Source: Tranquillimonas rosea
GTDB taxonomy: Bacteria; Pseudomonadota; Alphaproteobacteria; Rhodobacterales; Rhodobacteraceae
Assembly: GCF_900111315.1 (NCBI RefSeq)
Contig: NZ_FOGU01000013.1
Span: forward strand, 1-64,000
Direction of reading: 5' to 3'
Length of the DNA: 64,000 nt
Positions 35,052 through 43,639 of this stretch are shown piece after piece. A program made the translations under genes and the position numbers. The stretch's first letter is position 1. Every line of letters begins with the position of its first letter. The notes beneath the pieces were generated by a model, which was not told the DNA's origin, ran no database searches, and saw nothing but the letters and a program-made list of their open reading frames with translations.

Positions 35052-35103
35052 CATCGGTGTATGCCGCGTTGTGCACGCGCGGTGCACGTCCTGTGCACCG
35101 ATG
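35052..35103. promoter_or_regulatory. Three phased GTGCAC palindromes inside an 8-bp inverted repeat
   Basis: GTGCAC occurs at 35071, 35082 and 35093, each exactly 11 bp apart. The array is bracketed by CATCGGTG (35052-35059) and its complement CACCGATG (35096-35103). It lies in the 286-bp divergent gap between the lysozyme-inhibitor-like gene (start 34985) and the amino-acid binding protein gene (start 35272). Helical phasing suggests a cooperative protein site; the protein is unknown. Confidence 0.5.
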
Positions 35104-35271
35104 GTGACAGGCCGAAATGGACGAACAGGCGGACCAATTTTCGTGCCATTCGCGATTTTCGTCCCACCTCGTCGCCCAGCATCCGAACGCACCGCCTTAT
35201 TTTCCGCCCCGCATTGCCCCATCCCTGTCCCGGGCATTACGTCCACTCCCCGAACCGCAAAGGAGCCGAAA

Positions 35272-36030
35272 ATGCTCAGAAAATTCGCCCTCGCCCTCGC
35301 CGCCGCCACGACCCTCGCCGCCCCCGCCACCGCGCAGGAGAGCGACAGCCTGACCGTCGGCATGTCCGGCGGCTACTTCCCGTTCACCTTCGTCCGCCAG
35401 GACGAACTGCAGGGCTTCGAGGTCGACGCGATGAACGCCGTCGGCGAAGAGGCCAGGCTGGATATCTCCTTTGAAACAATGTCTTTTTCCGGCCTGATCG
35501 GCGCCTTGCAGGCCGGCCGGATCGACACGATCGCCAACCAGATCACCATCACGCCCGAGCGTGAGGAAATGTTCGTCTTTACCCAGCCCTACGTCATCGA
35601 CGGCGCCCAGGTCGTAACCAAGAAAGGCAACGACGCGATCGGCGGCGTCGAGGATCTGCGCGGCAAGACCGTCGCCGTGAACCTCGGCTCGAACTTCGAG
35701 CAGCTGCTGCGCGACCTGCCCTTCGCCGACGAGATCGAGATAAAGACCTACGAGTCGAACATCGAACAGGACACCGCCCTCGGCCGCGTCGACGCCTTCG
35801 TCATGGACCGCGTCTCCTCGGCGCAGGTGATCCAGGAAAGCCCCCTCCCCCTCCAGCTCGCCGGCCAACCGTTTTCGGAAATCCGCAACGCCCTCCCCTT
35901 CCGCGACACCGAAGCCGGCCGCGCCATGCGCGACCGCGTCGACGCGGCGCTGACCACTCTGAAGGAGAACGGCACGCTGGCCGAGATCTCGCGGAAGTGG
36001 TTCGATAGCGACATCACGACCACGGAGTGA
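35272..36030 (+). CDS. Amino-acid-type ABC transporter substrate-binding protein
   Basis: A 252-aa periplasmic protein of SBP family 3, close in type to cystine/polar amino-acid binders. Signal peptide at about 1-22 (TTLAAPATAQ). The mature part shows LTVGMSGGYFPFTFVRQDEL, then GFEVDAMNAVGEEARLD and IANQITITPEREEMFVFTQP. AAAGGAG 6 nt before the ATG sets the start; the open frame extends far upstream but that part is not protein-like. It opens a compact three-gene importer operon and is only 8 bp from the permease gene, with no intercistronic hairpin, unlike the other importers here. Confidence 0.9.
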   Translation: MLRKFALALAAATTLAAPATAQESDSLTVGMSGGYFPFTFVRQDELQGFEVDAMNAVGEEARLDISFETMSFSGLIGALQAGRIDTIANQITITPEREEMFVFTQPYVIDGAQVVTKKGNDAIGGVEDLRGKTVAVNLGSNFEQLLRDLPFADEIEIKTYESNIEQDTALGRVDAFVMDRVSSAQVIQESPLPLQLAGQPFSEIRNALPFRDTEAGRAMRDRVDAALTTLKENGTLAEISRKWFDSDITTTE

Positions 36031-36038
36031 ACTGACCG

Positions 36039-36713
36039 ATGCGGGCGCTCGACCTCGATTACATGATCGGGCTGGTGCCCGTGATCCTCGGCTACGTGCC
36101 GCTGACGCTGTTCATGGCGGTCGCGGGGATGGTGCTGGCGCTCATCCTCGCCTCGCTCATGGCGGTCGAGCGCGTCATCAAGGTGCCGGGCCTCGACTGG
36201 CTGGTGATGCTGTTCATCAGCTTCTTCCGGGGCACGCCGCTGCTGGTGCAGCTGTTCCTGTTCTATTACGGGCTGCCGCAGGTCCTGTCGTTCCTCACGC
36301 AGATCAACGGCGTGACGGCGGCGATCATGGGACTGACGCTGCACTTCTCGGCCTACATGGCCGAGAGCATCCGGGCGGCCATCGCCGGCGTGGACCGCAG
36401 CCAGTGGGAGGCCGCGCAATCCATCGGCATGACGCAGGGCCAGATGATGCGCCGGATCGTGCTGCCGCAGGCCACGCGGATCGCCGCACCGACGCTGGTC
36501 AACTACTTCATCGACATGATCAAGGGCACCTCACTGGCCTTCACGCTGGGCGTCACCGAGATGATGGGCGCCGCGCAGAAGGAAGCCGCCGGCAGCTTCC
36601 TGTATTTCGAGGCGTTCCTCGTCGTCGCCGTGATCTACTGGATCATGGTCGAGGCGCTGAACCAGGGACAAAAGCGCCTAGAAAACCACCTGAACAAGGC
36701 GTTCGCACGATGA
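36039..36713 (+). CDS. Polar amino-acid ABC transporter permease
   Basis: A 224-aa permease of the HisM/GlnP type with five TM segments, starting MRALDLDYMIGLVPVILGYV. The EAA loop is EAAQSIGMTQGQMMRRIVLPQ, here given as EAAQSIGMTQ and GQMMRRIVLPQ. As there is one permease gene, it probably works as a homodimer. The stop overlaps the ATPase start (ATGA). Confidence 0.92.
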   Translation: MRALDLDYMIGLVPVILGYVPLTLFMAVAGMVLALILASLMAVERVIKVPGLDWLVMLFISFFRGTPLLVQLFLFYYGLPQVLSFLTQINGVTAAIMGLTLHFSAYMAESIRAAIAGVDRSQWEAAQSIGMTQGQMMRRIVLPQATRIAAPTLVNYFIDMIKGTSLAFTLGVTEMMGAAQKEAAGSFLYFEAFLVVAVIYWIMVEALNQGQKRLENHLNKAFAR

Positions 36714-37444
36714 TCTCGGTCCAGGGCCTCACCAAGCGCTTCGACAGCACGGCGGTGCTCGACGGGATCGACCTCGAGATCGAGCCCGGCGAGCGGGTCG
36801 TTGTCATCGGCCCCTCGGGCACCGGCAAGTCGACGCTGCTGCGCTGCCTGAACTTCCTCGACCGGCCGCAGGCGGGCACGATCACCATCGGCGACCTCAG
36901 CGTCGACGCGGCCAAGGCATCGCGGGCCGACATCCTCGCCCTGCGCCGCCGCACCGCGTTCGTGTTCCAGAACTATGCGCTCTTCGCCAACAAGACGGCG
37001 AAAGAGAACATCATGGAGGCCCTGGTCACGGTCCAGAAGCGCCCCAAGGCGGACGCCGAGGCGCGCGCACTGGAGGTGCTGCGCGAGACGGGCCTTGATA
37101 ACAAGGCCGACAGCTATCCCGCCGCGCTTTCGGGAGGGCAGCAGCAACGCGTGGGGATCGGACGGGCGATGGCACTCGATGCCGGGCTGATGCTGTTCGA
37201 CGAGCCGACGTCGGCGCTCGATCCCGAATGGGTGGGAGAGGTGCTGGACCTGATGCGCCGCGTCGCCGAGCAGCGGCAGACGATGCTGATCGTCACCCAC
37301 GAGATCCAGTTCGCCCGCGAAATCGCGGATCGCGTCGTGTTCATGGACGGGGGACGGATCGTGGAACAGGGGCCGCCTGGGAAAGTGCTGGACGCACCGT
37401 CGGACGATCGGCTGCGCCGCTTCCTGCGCCGGGTCGGCCAGTAG
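36710..37444 (+). CDS. Amino-acid ABC transporter ATP-binding protein
   Basis: A 244-aa ATPase of the GlnQ family. Walker A is GPSGTGKST, the Q-loop RTAFVFQNYALFAN, the signature [15 protein letters not shown], Walker [15 protein letters not shown] and the H-loop LIVTHEIQFA. The ATG lies in the ATGA overlap with the permease gene. It completes a binding protein-permease-ATPase set. No enzyme gene is attached, so the amino acid cannot be named. Confidence 0.93.
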   Translation: MISVQGLTKRFDSTAVLDGIDLEIEPGERVVVIGPSGTGKSTLLRCLNFLDRPQAGTITIGDLSVDAAKASRADILALRRRTAFVFQNYALFANKTAKENIMEALVTVQKRPKADAEARALEVLRETGLDNKADSYPAALSGGQQQRVGIGRAMALDAGLMLFDEPTSALDPEWVGEVLDLMRRVAEQRQTMLIVTHEIQFAREIADRVVFMDGGRIVEQGPPGKVLDAPSDDRLRRFLRRVGQ

Positions 37445-37582
37445 AGCCGAACTGGTCGAGGCGACCGCCCGACACCCTGGTGCAGCTTAAACACAGGGGC
37501 GCCGGACGATCCCCTCCATGCTCTGAGAAAGCACGAAGCTGGGGGCGAGCGCGGCCTTGCGAGACCGCGCCGCGTAGGCAAT

Positions 37583-38020
37583 TCAGCCCTGGGTCAGGAC
37601 CGCAACGGCGGCGGGCTGACGCAGTTCGACCGCGTCGAGAAGGCCGTCGCCGTTCTCGTCGATCTCTTCGAAGTCCTCGGCAGACAGCTCGGGATAACGT
37701 GCCGAAGCCTCGTCATAGTCGTAGTACATCGTCTGGTTGCCCTCGGTGTCGATGTCCACGGTCATGCCGGTGGTCGTCGCCGACTGCTCGCCCATGATCT
37801 CCACGGCGACCGGCGCACGCGCTTCGGTCGGGTCGATCAGGCTGTCGCCGTCAGTGTCGATCTCCTGGAAATCGTTCGAACTGACATTGGCGTAGACGGC
37901 GGTCACTTCCTCGAACGAAAGGCGATTGTCGCCGTCGGCATCGACGGAGCTGAACGGGACCTGCGCGATCGCAGCAGTGGAAACCAGCATCGCAGCGGCG
38001 GTAATGACGGTCTTTTTCAT
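37583..38020 (-). CDS. Secreted EF-hand calcium-binding protein
   Basis: A 145-aa protein with signal peptide (about 1-20, ending AAIAQ) and three EF-hand loops of 12-residue DxDxDG form: DADGDNRLSFEE (about 26-37), DTDGDSLIDPTE (about 54-65) and DENGDGLLDAVE (about 121-132). It should bind Ca2+ in the periplasm or outside the cell. GAAGGA 7 nt before the ATG at 38020 sets the start; a GTG/ATG five codons earlier is less likely. Its partner and role are unknown; it stands alone between two convergent-free operons. Confidence 0.83.
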   Translation of the reverse strand: MKKTVITAAAMLVSTAAIAQVPFSSVDADGDNRLSFEEVTAVYANVSSNDFQEIDTDGDSLIDPTEARAPVAVEIMGEQSATTTGMTVDIDTEGNQTMYYDYDEASARYPELSAEDFEEIDENGDGLLDAVELRQPAAVAVLTQG

Positions 38021-38152
38021 CGTTACATCCTTCACTCGTAAGCAGTTTTTCTTGATCGTGCCGCTAGTGAAGCCGCGAGACCCCGAACCGTTCCCGGATT
38101 TTTTCTGACGGTGAATAACGCTCCCGTGATCACACGCCCGGAGCGACGCGCG

Positions 38153-38177
38153 GTAGCCCCTGCAAATGCAGGGCTAC
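38153..38177 (-). terminator. Hairpin at the end of the sugar-importer operon
   Basis: GTAGCCC-TGCA pairs with TGCA-GGGCTAC (11 bp with one bulged C, 2-nt loop), overlapping the stop codon of the GntR gene. There is no T-run, so it may act with Rho or stabilise the mRNA end. Confidence 0.45.
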
Positions 38178-38911
38178 TTCGCCTGGCTGAGAAGCACCCG
38201 CACCTTTCGCCAGCCCTCTTCGATCACCTCGCGCATGGCGCGTTCGGCGCCGTCACGGTCGCCTGCGGCGATCGCATCGACAAGCGCGCGGTGCTGGGCG
38301 GCGGATTCTCTCTGACCCGCGGCGCTGGCCAAGGGCGAACTCAGGCGGAACGAGGTCAGCAGCGCCGCTTCGATCAGCGTGCCCACCGAGTTGAGGAAGG
38401 CGTTGCCCGCCGCCTCCTGGATGGCACGGTGCAGGTCGAGATCGGCAATCGAGAAATCCTGGCCGCTCGGCGATTCCGCCATCGTGTCGCAGCAGGCATA
38501 CATCTTTTCGATCTTCACGGGCTCCGCGCGCTCGGCGGCCAGCCGGGCCGCGTAGGGCTCGAACGACAGGCGCATCTCGAACAGTTCTCCGAGAAAGGCG
38601 GCGTCGGCCCGCTCGTCGAGGTGCCAGGTCAGGACCTGCTGGTCGATCAGGCTCCACCTGTGACGGTCGAGCACGCGGGTGCCGACTCGGCTGCGCGGTT
38701 CGACCATGCCCTTCGCCGCCAGCGTCTTCATCGCCTCGCGCAGGACCGTGCGCGACACGCCGAACATCTCTGCCAGCTCCTCGTCCCGCGGCAGCAGGCT
38801 GTTCTCGGGAAAGTCGCCACGCACGATCCGGCGTCCCAGCCCGTCGACGACCATCGTGTGCGAATTGCGCGACGTGTCGCCCCGGAAGGACTTGCGCAAC
38901 AGGTCGGTCAT
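38174..38911 (-). CDS. GntR-family regulator, FCD (FadR) subfamily
   Basis: A 245-aa regulator. The winged helix is at about 20-85 (VVDGLGRRIVRGDFPENSLL, then ELAEMFGVSRTVLREAMKTL with VEPRSRVGTRV as wing). The FCD effector domain (about 100-235) is all-helical with likely metal ligands such as the Asp in DLDLHRAI and later His residues (QHRALVDAI). The ATG overlaps the stop of the permease gene (ATGA), so it is made with the sugar importer it most likely represses. A candidate operator overlaps the operon promoter at 43516-43544. A galactonate/uronate or galactofuranose signal is plausible but not shown. Confidence 0.88.
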   Translation of the reverse strand: MTDLLRKSFRGDTSRNSHTMVVDGLGRRIVRGDFPENSLLPRDEELAEMFGVSRTVLREAMKTLAAKGMVEPRSRVGTRVLDRHRWSLIDQQVLTWHLDERADAAFLGELFEMRLSFEPYAARLAAERAEPVKIEKMYACCDTMAESPSGQDFSIADLDLHRAIQEAAGNAFLNSVGTLIEAALLTSFRLSSPLASAAGQRESAAQHRALVDAIAAGDRDGAERAMREVIEEGWRKVRVLLSQAK

Positions 38912-39873
38912 GCCGCCGCCCGCGCTGTGCCAAGGCGCAGCAGCCCCTTCTGAAGCAGGATGAACATCAGCAGCAGAGCCCCGATCACGATCTTGGTCCA
39001 CCAGCTCGAGAGAGAGCCGTCGAACACGATGTAGGTCTGGATCAGTCCCATGGTCAGCACCCCGATCAGCGTTCCGAACACGTACCCCGCCCCGCCGGTC
39101 AGGATCGTCCCGCCGATCACCACCGCGGCGATCGCGTTGAGCTCGGTTCCGACCATCGCCAACGGATAGCCCGACGCCGTATAGATCGAAAACGCGACAC
39201 CCGAAAGCCCGGCCATGAACCCCGAGAAGGCATAGATCTGCACCGTCGTCAGGCCCACCGGCACGCCCATCAGCTGCGCCGTCTGGGCACCGCCGCCCAT
39301 TGCGAAGACCCGCGTGCCGAACCGAGTCCTGTGCGCCAGGATCATGCCGCCCGCGACCGACAGCAGCATCGCCACGCCGAGAAGCGTCAGCCGTCCCTTG
39401 CCCGGCATCAGGTAATAGGCGTCCTTCAGCACCTCGTAGAACGGGTGCTGGATCGGCACGGATTCGACGCTCAGCATGTAGCCGGCACCGCGGGCCAGGA
39501 ACATCCCGGCGAGCGTCACGATGAAGGGCGGCATGGCGAGGACGTGGATCAGCCCACCCATGAAGGCGCCGAACGCCGTGGTCACCGCCAGGAGCAGCGC
39601 GAAGACGACCAGCGGATGCAGCCCGGTGTCACGCAGCATCACCGCGATGAACACGCCCGAGAAGGCGATGACCGAGCCGACCGACAGGTCGATCCCGCCG
39701 GACAGGATCACGACGGTCATGCCGACGGCCACGATCCCGAGATAGGCGTTGTCGGTCAGCAGGTTGCCGATCACCCGCGTCGACAGCATGGCGGGAAACT
39801 GCAGGTAGCAGACGAGGTAGGCGATCAGGAAGATCGCGATCGTTGCGAACAGGGGCAGCGTGCGCGAGGTCAT
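38908..39873 (-). CDS. yjfF: Sugar ABC transporter permease, YjfF-like
   Basis: A 321-aa permease of the ribose/galactofuranose family (RbsC type, about nine to ten TM segments). It includes GGIDLSVGSVIAFSGVF, the AMGGGAQTAQLMGVPVGLTT loop that contacts the ATPase, and VVIGGTILTGGAGYVFGTL. In E. coli the YtfQRT-YjfF system imports galactofuranose; order (binding protein, ATPase, YtfT, YjfF) and two different permeases match here. The ATG overlaps the stop of the other permease gene (ATGA). The name is by synteny and family, so other furanoses are possible. Confidence 0.85.
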   Translation of the reverse strand: MTSRTLPLFATIAIFLIAYLVCYLQFPAMLSTRVIGNLLTDNAYLGIVAVGMTVVILSGGIDLSVGSVIAFSGVFIAVMLRDTGLHPLVVFALLLAVTTAFGAFMGGLIHVLAMPPFIVTLAGMFLARGAGYMLSVESVPIQHPFYEVLKDAYYLMPGKGRLTLLGVAMLLSVAGGMILAHRTRFGTRVFAMGGGAQTAQLMGVPVGLTTVQIYAFSGFMAGLSGVAFSIYTASGYPLAMVGTELNAIAAVVIGGTILTGGAGYVFGTLIGVLTMGLIQTYIVFDGSLSSWWTKIVIGALLLMFILLQKGLLRLGTARAAA

Positions 39874-40898
39874 TCTCCGGCCTCCCGAGTGGTGAGCTTG
39901 CCGGCCGCCGGTGTCCCGCGTCGCCGTCGCGCGATCCGCGCGAAACGTGGCGCGAGGTTCGGCGACTGCAGGACCAGGATCACCAGCACCAGGGCCGCCT
40001 TGATCACGAGGTTGAATTCCGACGGGAAGCCCGCCAGCAGGATGCCGGTGTCGATGGTCTGGATGATCATCGCCCCCAGCAGCGACGCCGCGATCGAGAA
40101 CCGCCCGCCCAGCAGCGAGTTGCCCCCGATCACCACCGCGAGGATCGCGTCGAGCTCGAGCCAGAGCCCGGAATTGTTCGCGTCGGCACCGCGGATGTCG
40201 GCCGTCGCCACGATCCCGGCCCAGGCCGCGCAAAAGCCCGACGCCATGTAGACCGCGATCAGCAGCACCCGGCTGTTGATCCCCGCGAGCGTGCTGGCGC
40301 GGCGGTTGATGCCGATCGCCTCGATCAGCAGCCCGAGCGCCGTGCGCCGGACCAGCAGCGCGACGAGCACGCCCAGCAGCACCCAGATCAACGTGGGCAT
40401 CGGCACGCCGAGGATGTCGCCCGACCCGAAGAAGGCCAGCCCCTCGTGGTTGAAGGTCAGGATGCGTCCCTCGGTGATGAGCTGCGCCACGCCGCGACCG
40501 GCGGTCATCAGGATCAGCGTGGCCACGATGGGCTGGATGCCGAAGACCGCAACGAGCGCCCCGTTCCACAGCCCCGCCGCGAGCCCGGCGAGCATCGCGA
40601 AGCCAAGCGCCCCCGCCAGCCCGTAGCCCGCCGAGATCGCCCAGGCCGAGCAGGCCCCGCAGATCGCCATCGTCGCGCCGACCGACAGGTCGATCCCCCG
40701 CGTGGCGATGACAAGAGTCATGCCGATGGCCAGCAGCGCGACGGGCGCGCCGCGCTTGAGAATGTCGATCACCGGGCCGACGAGCCGCCCGTCGGAATAG
40801 GTGATCTCGAGAAAGTCCGGAAAGAACACCGACACCAGCGCCATCAGGGCGGCCAGGGTCAGAAGCTGCGGCAGGACGCGTTGGATCACTCGCGGCAT
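39870..40898 (-). CDS. ytfT: Sugar ABC transporter permease, YtfT-like
   Basis: A 342-aa permease of the same family as its neighbour, partner in a heterodimeric channel. Features are ATRGIDLSVGATMAICGACS, the cytoplasmic AIGINRRASTLAGINSRVLL loop and VVIGGNSLLGGRFSI. It extends past the last TM with a basic tail (RFARIARRRRGTP). Its ATG shares a base with the ATPase stop (TGATG). Confidence 0.86.
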   Translation of the reverse strand: MPRVIQRVLPQLLTLAALMALVSVFFPDFLEITYSDGRLVGPVIDILKRGAPVALLAIGMTLVIATRGIDLSVGATMAICGACSAWAISAGYGLAGALGFAMLAGLAAGLWNGALVAVFGIQPIVATLILMTAGRGVAQLITEGRILTFNHEGLAFFGSGDILGVPMPTLIWVLLGVLVALLVRRTALGLLIEAIGINRRASTLAGINSRVLLIAVYMASGFCAAWAGIVATADIRGADANNSGLWLELDAILAVVIGGNSLLGGRFSIAASLLGAMIIQTIDTGILLAGFPSEFNLVIKAALVLVILVLQSPNLAPRFARIARRRRGTPAAGKLTTREAGE

Positions 40899-42415
40899 CA
40901 GGCGGCCTCCTCATCGCTGTCGGCGTCCGGGGCGGCGATGGCACGGACGATCGTGTCGGTCTCGACCTCGGCGCCGGTCAGCTGCGCAACGTGGCGCCGG
41001 TCGCGCACCACGATCACGCGATCCGCGACGGCCACCAGCTCGTCCAGCTCGGACGAGATCACCAGGATCGACATGCCGTCCGCCGTCACCTCTTCGATCA
41101 GGCGCAGGATCTCGGCATGGGCGCCGACATCGATGCCGCGTGTCGGTTCGTCGAGAATGAAGAACCGCGGGTTCATCGCCAGCCAGCGTGCCAGCACCAC
41201 CTTCTGCTGGTTACCACCCGACAGATCGCCCACCGCCTTCTCGGCGTCGGAGGTGCGAATATCGAGCCGGTCGATGTAATGGTCGGCCAAACGGTTCTGC
41301 TCGGCTCGAGAGATCGGCCGCGCCCAGCCGCGCCGCGCCTGCAGCGCCAGCGCGATGTTCTCGCGAACGGAAAGATCGGCGACGATCCCGTCGGTCTTCC
41401 GGTCCTCGGGCGCAAAGCCGAAGCCCGCCGCGACCGCCTCGCGCGGGTTGCGCAACGCGATCTCGCCGTTTTCGTCCCGCGCGGTTCCGGTCTGCGTCGG
41501 CTTGATGCCGAACAGCACCTCGGCGCTCTCGGTCCGCCCGGAGCCGAGCAGCCCGGCCAGCCCGATAACCTCGCCGCGCCCGACGGACAGGTCGAAGGGC
41601 TCTATCAGCCCGCGCCGACCGACGCCCTCGAAATGGAGCGTGCGCTCGGACGGGTCGGACGGGACGTGGGCGTGCCGACCCTCGCGCGTCTCGTCCTCCA
41701 GCTCGTGCCCCAGCATGTGCTCGATCAACCGCAGCCGTTCGAGGCCCGCGATGTCGTCGGTCGCCACGCGGCAGCCGTTGCGAAGCACGGTGACACGGTC
41801 CGAGATCTCGAACACCTGGTCGAGGAAGTGCGAGATGAAGATGATCCCGAGCCCCTGCTCGCGCAGGCTGCGCACCACGTCGAACAGCATCGCCACCTCG
41901 CGGGAGTCGAGGCTGGCCGTCGGTTCGTCGAGGATCAGCACCTTGCCCGACAGGGTCACGGCGCGGGCGATGGCAACGATCTGCTGGATCGCCACCGAAT
42001 ATGTCCCGAGGTCGCGGCGCACATCCACATCGACGCCGTAGCCCGACAGCATCTCTTCGGCCTGCCGGCGCATGGCGCGGCCATCGACCATCCCGAAGCG
42101 CGTGGGCTGGCGGCCGAAAGTCAGGTTCTCGGCGACGGTCAGGTTCGGCAGCAGGTTCACCTCCTGGTAGACCGTGCCGATGCCCAGTTCCTGCGCCTCG
42201 AGCGTGCTCTGCGGCGAGATCGGGGCACCGTCGAGCGTCAGCTCACCCTCGTCCCGCTGATAGGCGCCGGTGAGGCACTTGATGAGCGTCGACTTGCCCG
42301 CGCCGTTCTCGCCGAGGAGCGCGTGCACCTCTCCCGCGCGCAGGTCGAAATCGACGGAGTCGAGCGCGCGCGTGCCCGGAAACGTCTTGGTCAGAGACCG
42401 GATGGTCAGCAGCAT
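40898..42415 (-). CDS. ytfR: Sugar ABC transporter ATP-binding protein, YtfR/RbsA-like
   Basis: A 505-aa protein with two fused nucleotide-binding domains, as in RbsA, AraG and YtfR. The first half carries Walker A GENGAGKST and Walker B VLILDEPTASLD; the second has the degenerate Walker A GLLGSGRTE, signature LSGGNQQKVVLARWLA and FILDEPTRGIDVG. The start at 42415 begins the conserved domain (MLLTIRSLTKTFPGTRALDS); the upstream frame runs into the intercistronic hairpin. It powers the two permeases encoded downstream. Confidence 0.9.
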   Translation of the reverse strand: MLLTIRSLTKTFPGTRALDSVDFDLRAGEVHALLGENGAGKSTLIKCLTGAYQRDEGELTLDGAPISPQSTLEAQELGIGTVYQEVNLLPNLTVAENLTFGRQPTRFGMVDGRAMRRQAEEMLSGYGVDVDVRRDLGTYSVAIQQIVAIARAVTLSGKVLILDEPTASLDSREVAMLFDVVRSLREQGLGIIFISHFLDQVFEISDRVTVLRNGCRVATDDIAGLERLRLIEHMLGHELEDETREGRHAHVPSDPSERTLHFEGVGRRGLIEPFDLSVGRGEVIGLAGLLGSGRTESAEVLFGIKPTQTGTARDENGEIALRNPREAVAAGFGFAPEDRKTDGIVADLSVRENIALALQARRGWARPISRAEQNRLADHYIDRLDIRTSDAEKAVGDLSGGNQQKVVLARWLAMNPRFFILDEPTRGIDVGAHAEILRLIEEVTADGMSILVISSELDELVAVADRVIVVRDRRHVAQLTGAEVETDTIVRAIAAPDADSDEEAA

Positions 42416-42481
42416 GGGAACCCGTCCTCGCCTCGGCGCGAACACGCGCCGGTTGCGCGCGGCCGGACGCCGCATCGCAGG

Positions 42482-42505
42482 ACCGGGGCGGCGAACCGCC
42501 CCGGT
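42482..42505 (-). other. Intercistronic hairpin after the sugar-binding protein gene
   Basis: A perfect 10-bp stem ACCGGGGCGG/CCGCCCCGGT closes a 4-nt loop between the binding-protein stop (42527) and the ATPase start (42415), with no T-run. It is placed like the mRNA-stabilising hairpins known behind binding-protein genes. Confidence 0.6.
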
Positions 42506-42526
42506 GGTGAGTGAAACAGCGCGGGA

Positions 42527-43477
42527 TCAGTACCCGAGGTCTTTCCGGGCCTCGTACTCGGCCTCGGGATCGTCCTCTTGGGTATAGAGCCGGGATTCCG
42601 TCTGGATGAACTTCGGCGGCGTGGTTCCGTCTTCCCAGTAGGCGTTCAGCGCGTCGAAGGCGGGGCCGGCCATGTTCGGCGTCAGTTCGACCGTGGCATT
42701 GGCGTCGCCGTCGGCCATGGCGCGGAAGATGTCCGGCACGCCGTCGATCGAGACGACCTTGACGTCCTCGCCCGGATTCACGCCGGCTTCTTTCATCGCC
42801 TGGATCGCGCCGATGGCCATGTCGTCGTTATGGGCGAACAGCGCGCAGATGTTGCCGCCGCCATCCTCGGCCTGCAGGAAGCTTTCCATCACCTCCTTGC
42901 CGCCGGTCCGGGTGAAATCGCCGGTCTGGCTGCGCACGATCTCGATGTTGTCGCTGCCCTCGATGGCGTTCTCGAAGCCCTGCTTGCGCTTGATGGCAGG
43001 CGACGAGCCGGTCGTGCCCTGCAGCTCGACCACGCGGCACTCTTCATCGCCGACATTGTCGACCAGCCACTGCCCCGCGACCTCGCCCTCATGCACGAGG
43101 TCCGAGCCCACGGCGGTCAGGTAAAGGTCCTCGGAGCTGTCGACCTGCCGGTCCAGAAGGACGACGGGAATCTCGGCCTCCTGGGCCTCTTCCAGCACGC
43201 TGTCCCAGCCGGTCGCGACGACGGGGGCGAGGAGAATGGCGTCGACTCCCTGCGCGATGAACGAGCGCATGGCCGAGATTTGGTTCTCCTGGCGCTGCTG
43301 CGCGTCAGAGAATTTCAGGTCGATGCCGCGCTCTTCGGCCTGCTGCCGGGTGAGCGTCGTCTCGGCCGCGCGCCATCCCGATTCCGATCCGATCTGTGAA
43401 AATCCGACCGTCTGCGCCGAAGCTGCGGCCGCACCAAAAGAGACCGCTGCCGCGGTCGCAAGAAGCGTCTTAATCAT
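42527..43477 (-). CDS. ytfQ: Galactofuranose/sugar ABC transporter substrate-binding protein, YtfQ-like
   Basis: A 316-aa periplasmic protein of the RbsB/YtfQ class. Signal peptide at about 1-21 (AAAASAQ). Typical stretches are VGFSQIGSESGWRAAETTLT, ILLAPVVATGWDSVLEEAQE, VVLLDRQVDSSEDLYLTAVG and CALFAHNDDMAIGAIQAMKE. The SQIGSESGWR opening is characteristic of YtfQ-type proteins and argues for a furanose-sugar ligand. GGGAGG lies 6 nt before the ATG. It is the first gene of the five-gene operon and has a strong -35 with a candidate operator upstream. No sugar kinase or mutarotase follows, so catabolism is encoded elsewhere. Confidence 0.88.
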   Translation of the reverse strand: MIKTLLATAAAVSFGAAAASAQTVGFSQIGSESGWRAAETTLTRQQAEERGIDLKFSDAQQRQENQISAMRSFIAQGVDAILLAPVVATGWDSVLEEAQEAEIPVVLLDRQVDSSEDLYLTAVGSDLVHEGEVAGQWLVDNVGDEECRVVELQGTTGSSPAIKRKQGFENAIEGSDNIEIVRSQTGDFTRTGGKEVMESFLQAEDGGGNICALFAHNDDMAIGAIQAMKEAGVNPGEDVKVVSIDGVPDIFRAMADGDANATVELTPNMAGPAFDALNAYWEDGTTPPKFIQTESRLYTQEDDPEAEYEARKDLGY

Positions 43478-43515
43478 GATGTTCCTCCCAAAATCAGCCC
43501 TGAGGCTGGAGGAAA

Positions 43516-43544
43516 ATTAGTCCTATAGTATGACTTATTGTCAA
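43516..43544 (-). promoter_or_regulatory. Promoter with overlapping candidate GntR operator for the sugar importer
   Basis: On the minus strand a consensus TTGACA (43539-43544) is followed after exactly 17 bp by ACTAAT (43516-43521). The partial palindrome AGTC-N9-GACT (43519-43535) fills the spacer and the -10. A repressor bound there would block RNA polymerase, which suits the FCD regulator encoded at the operon's end. Confidence 0.6.
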
Positions 43545-43639
43545 GAAGTATTTACCCCGGCCCGGAGACGGCAGCGCCCGCCCCGGATCAGGAGGTGGAA
43601 AAATATCGTATTATCAACGCCGTACAGGCGAAGCGGGCG

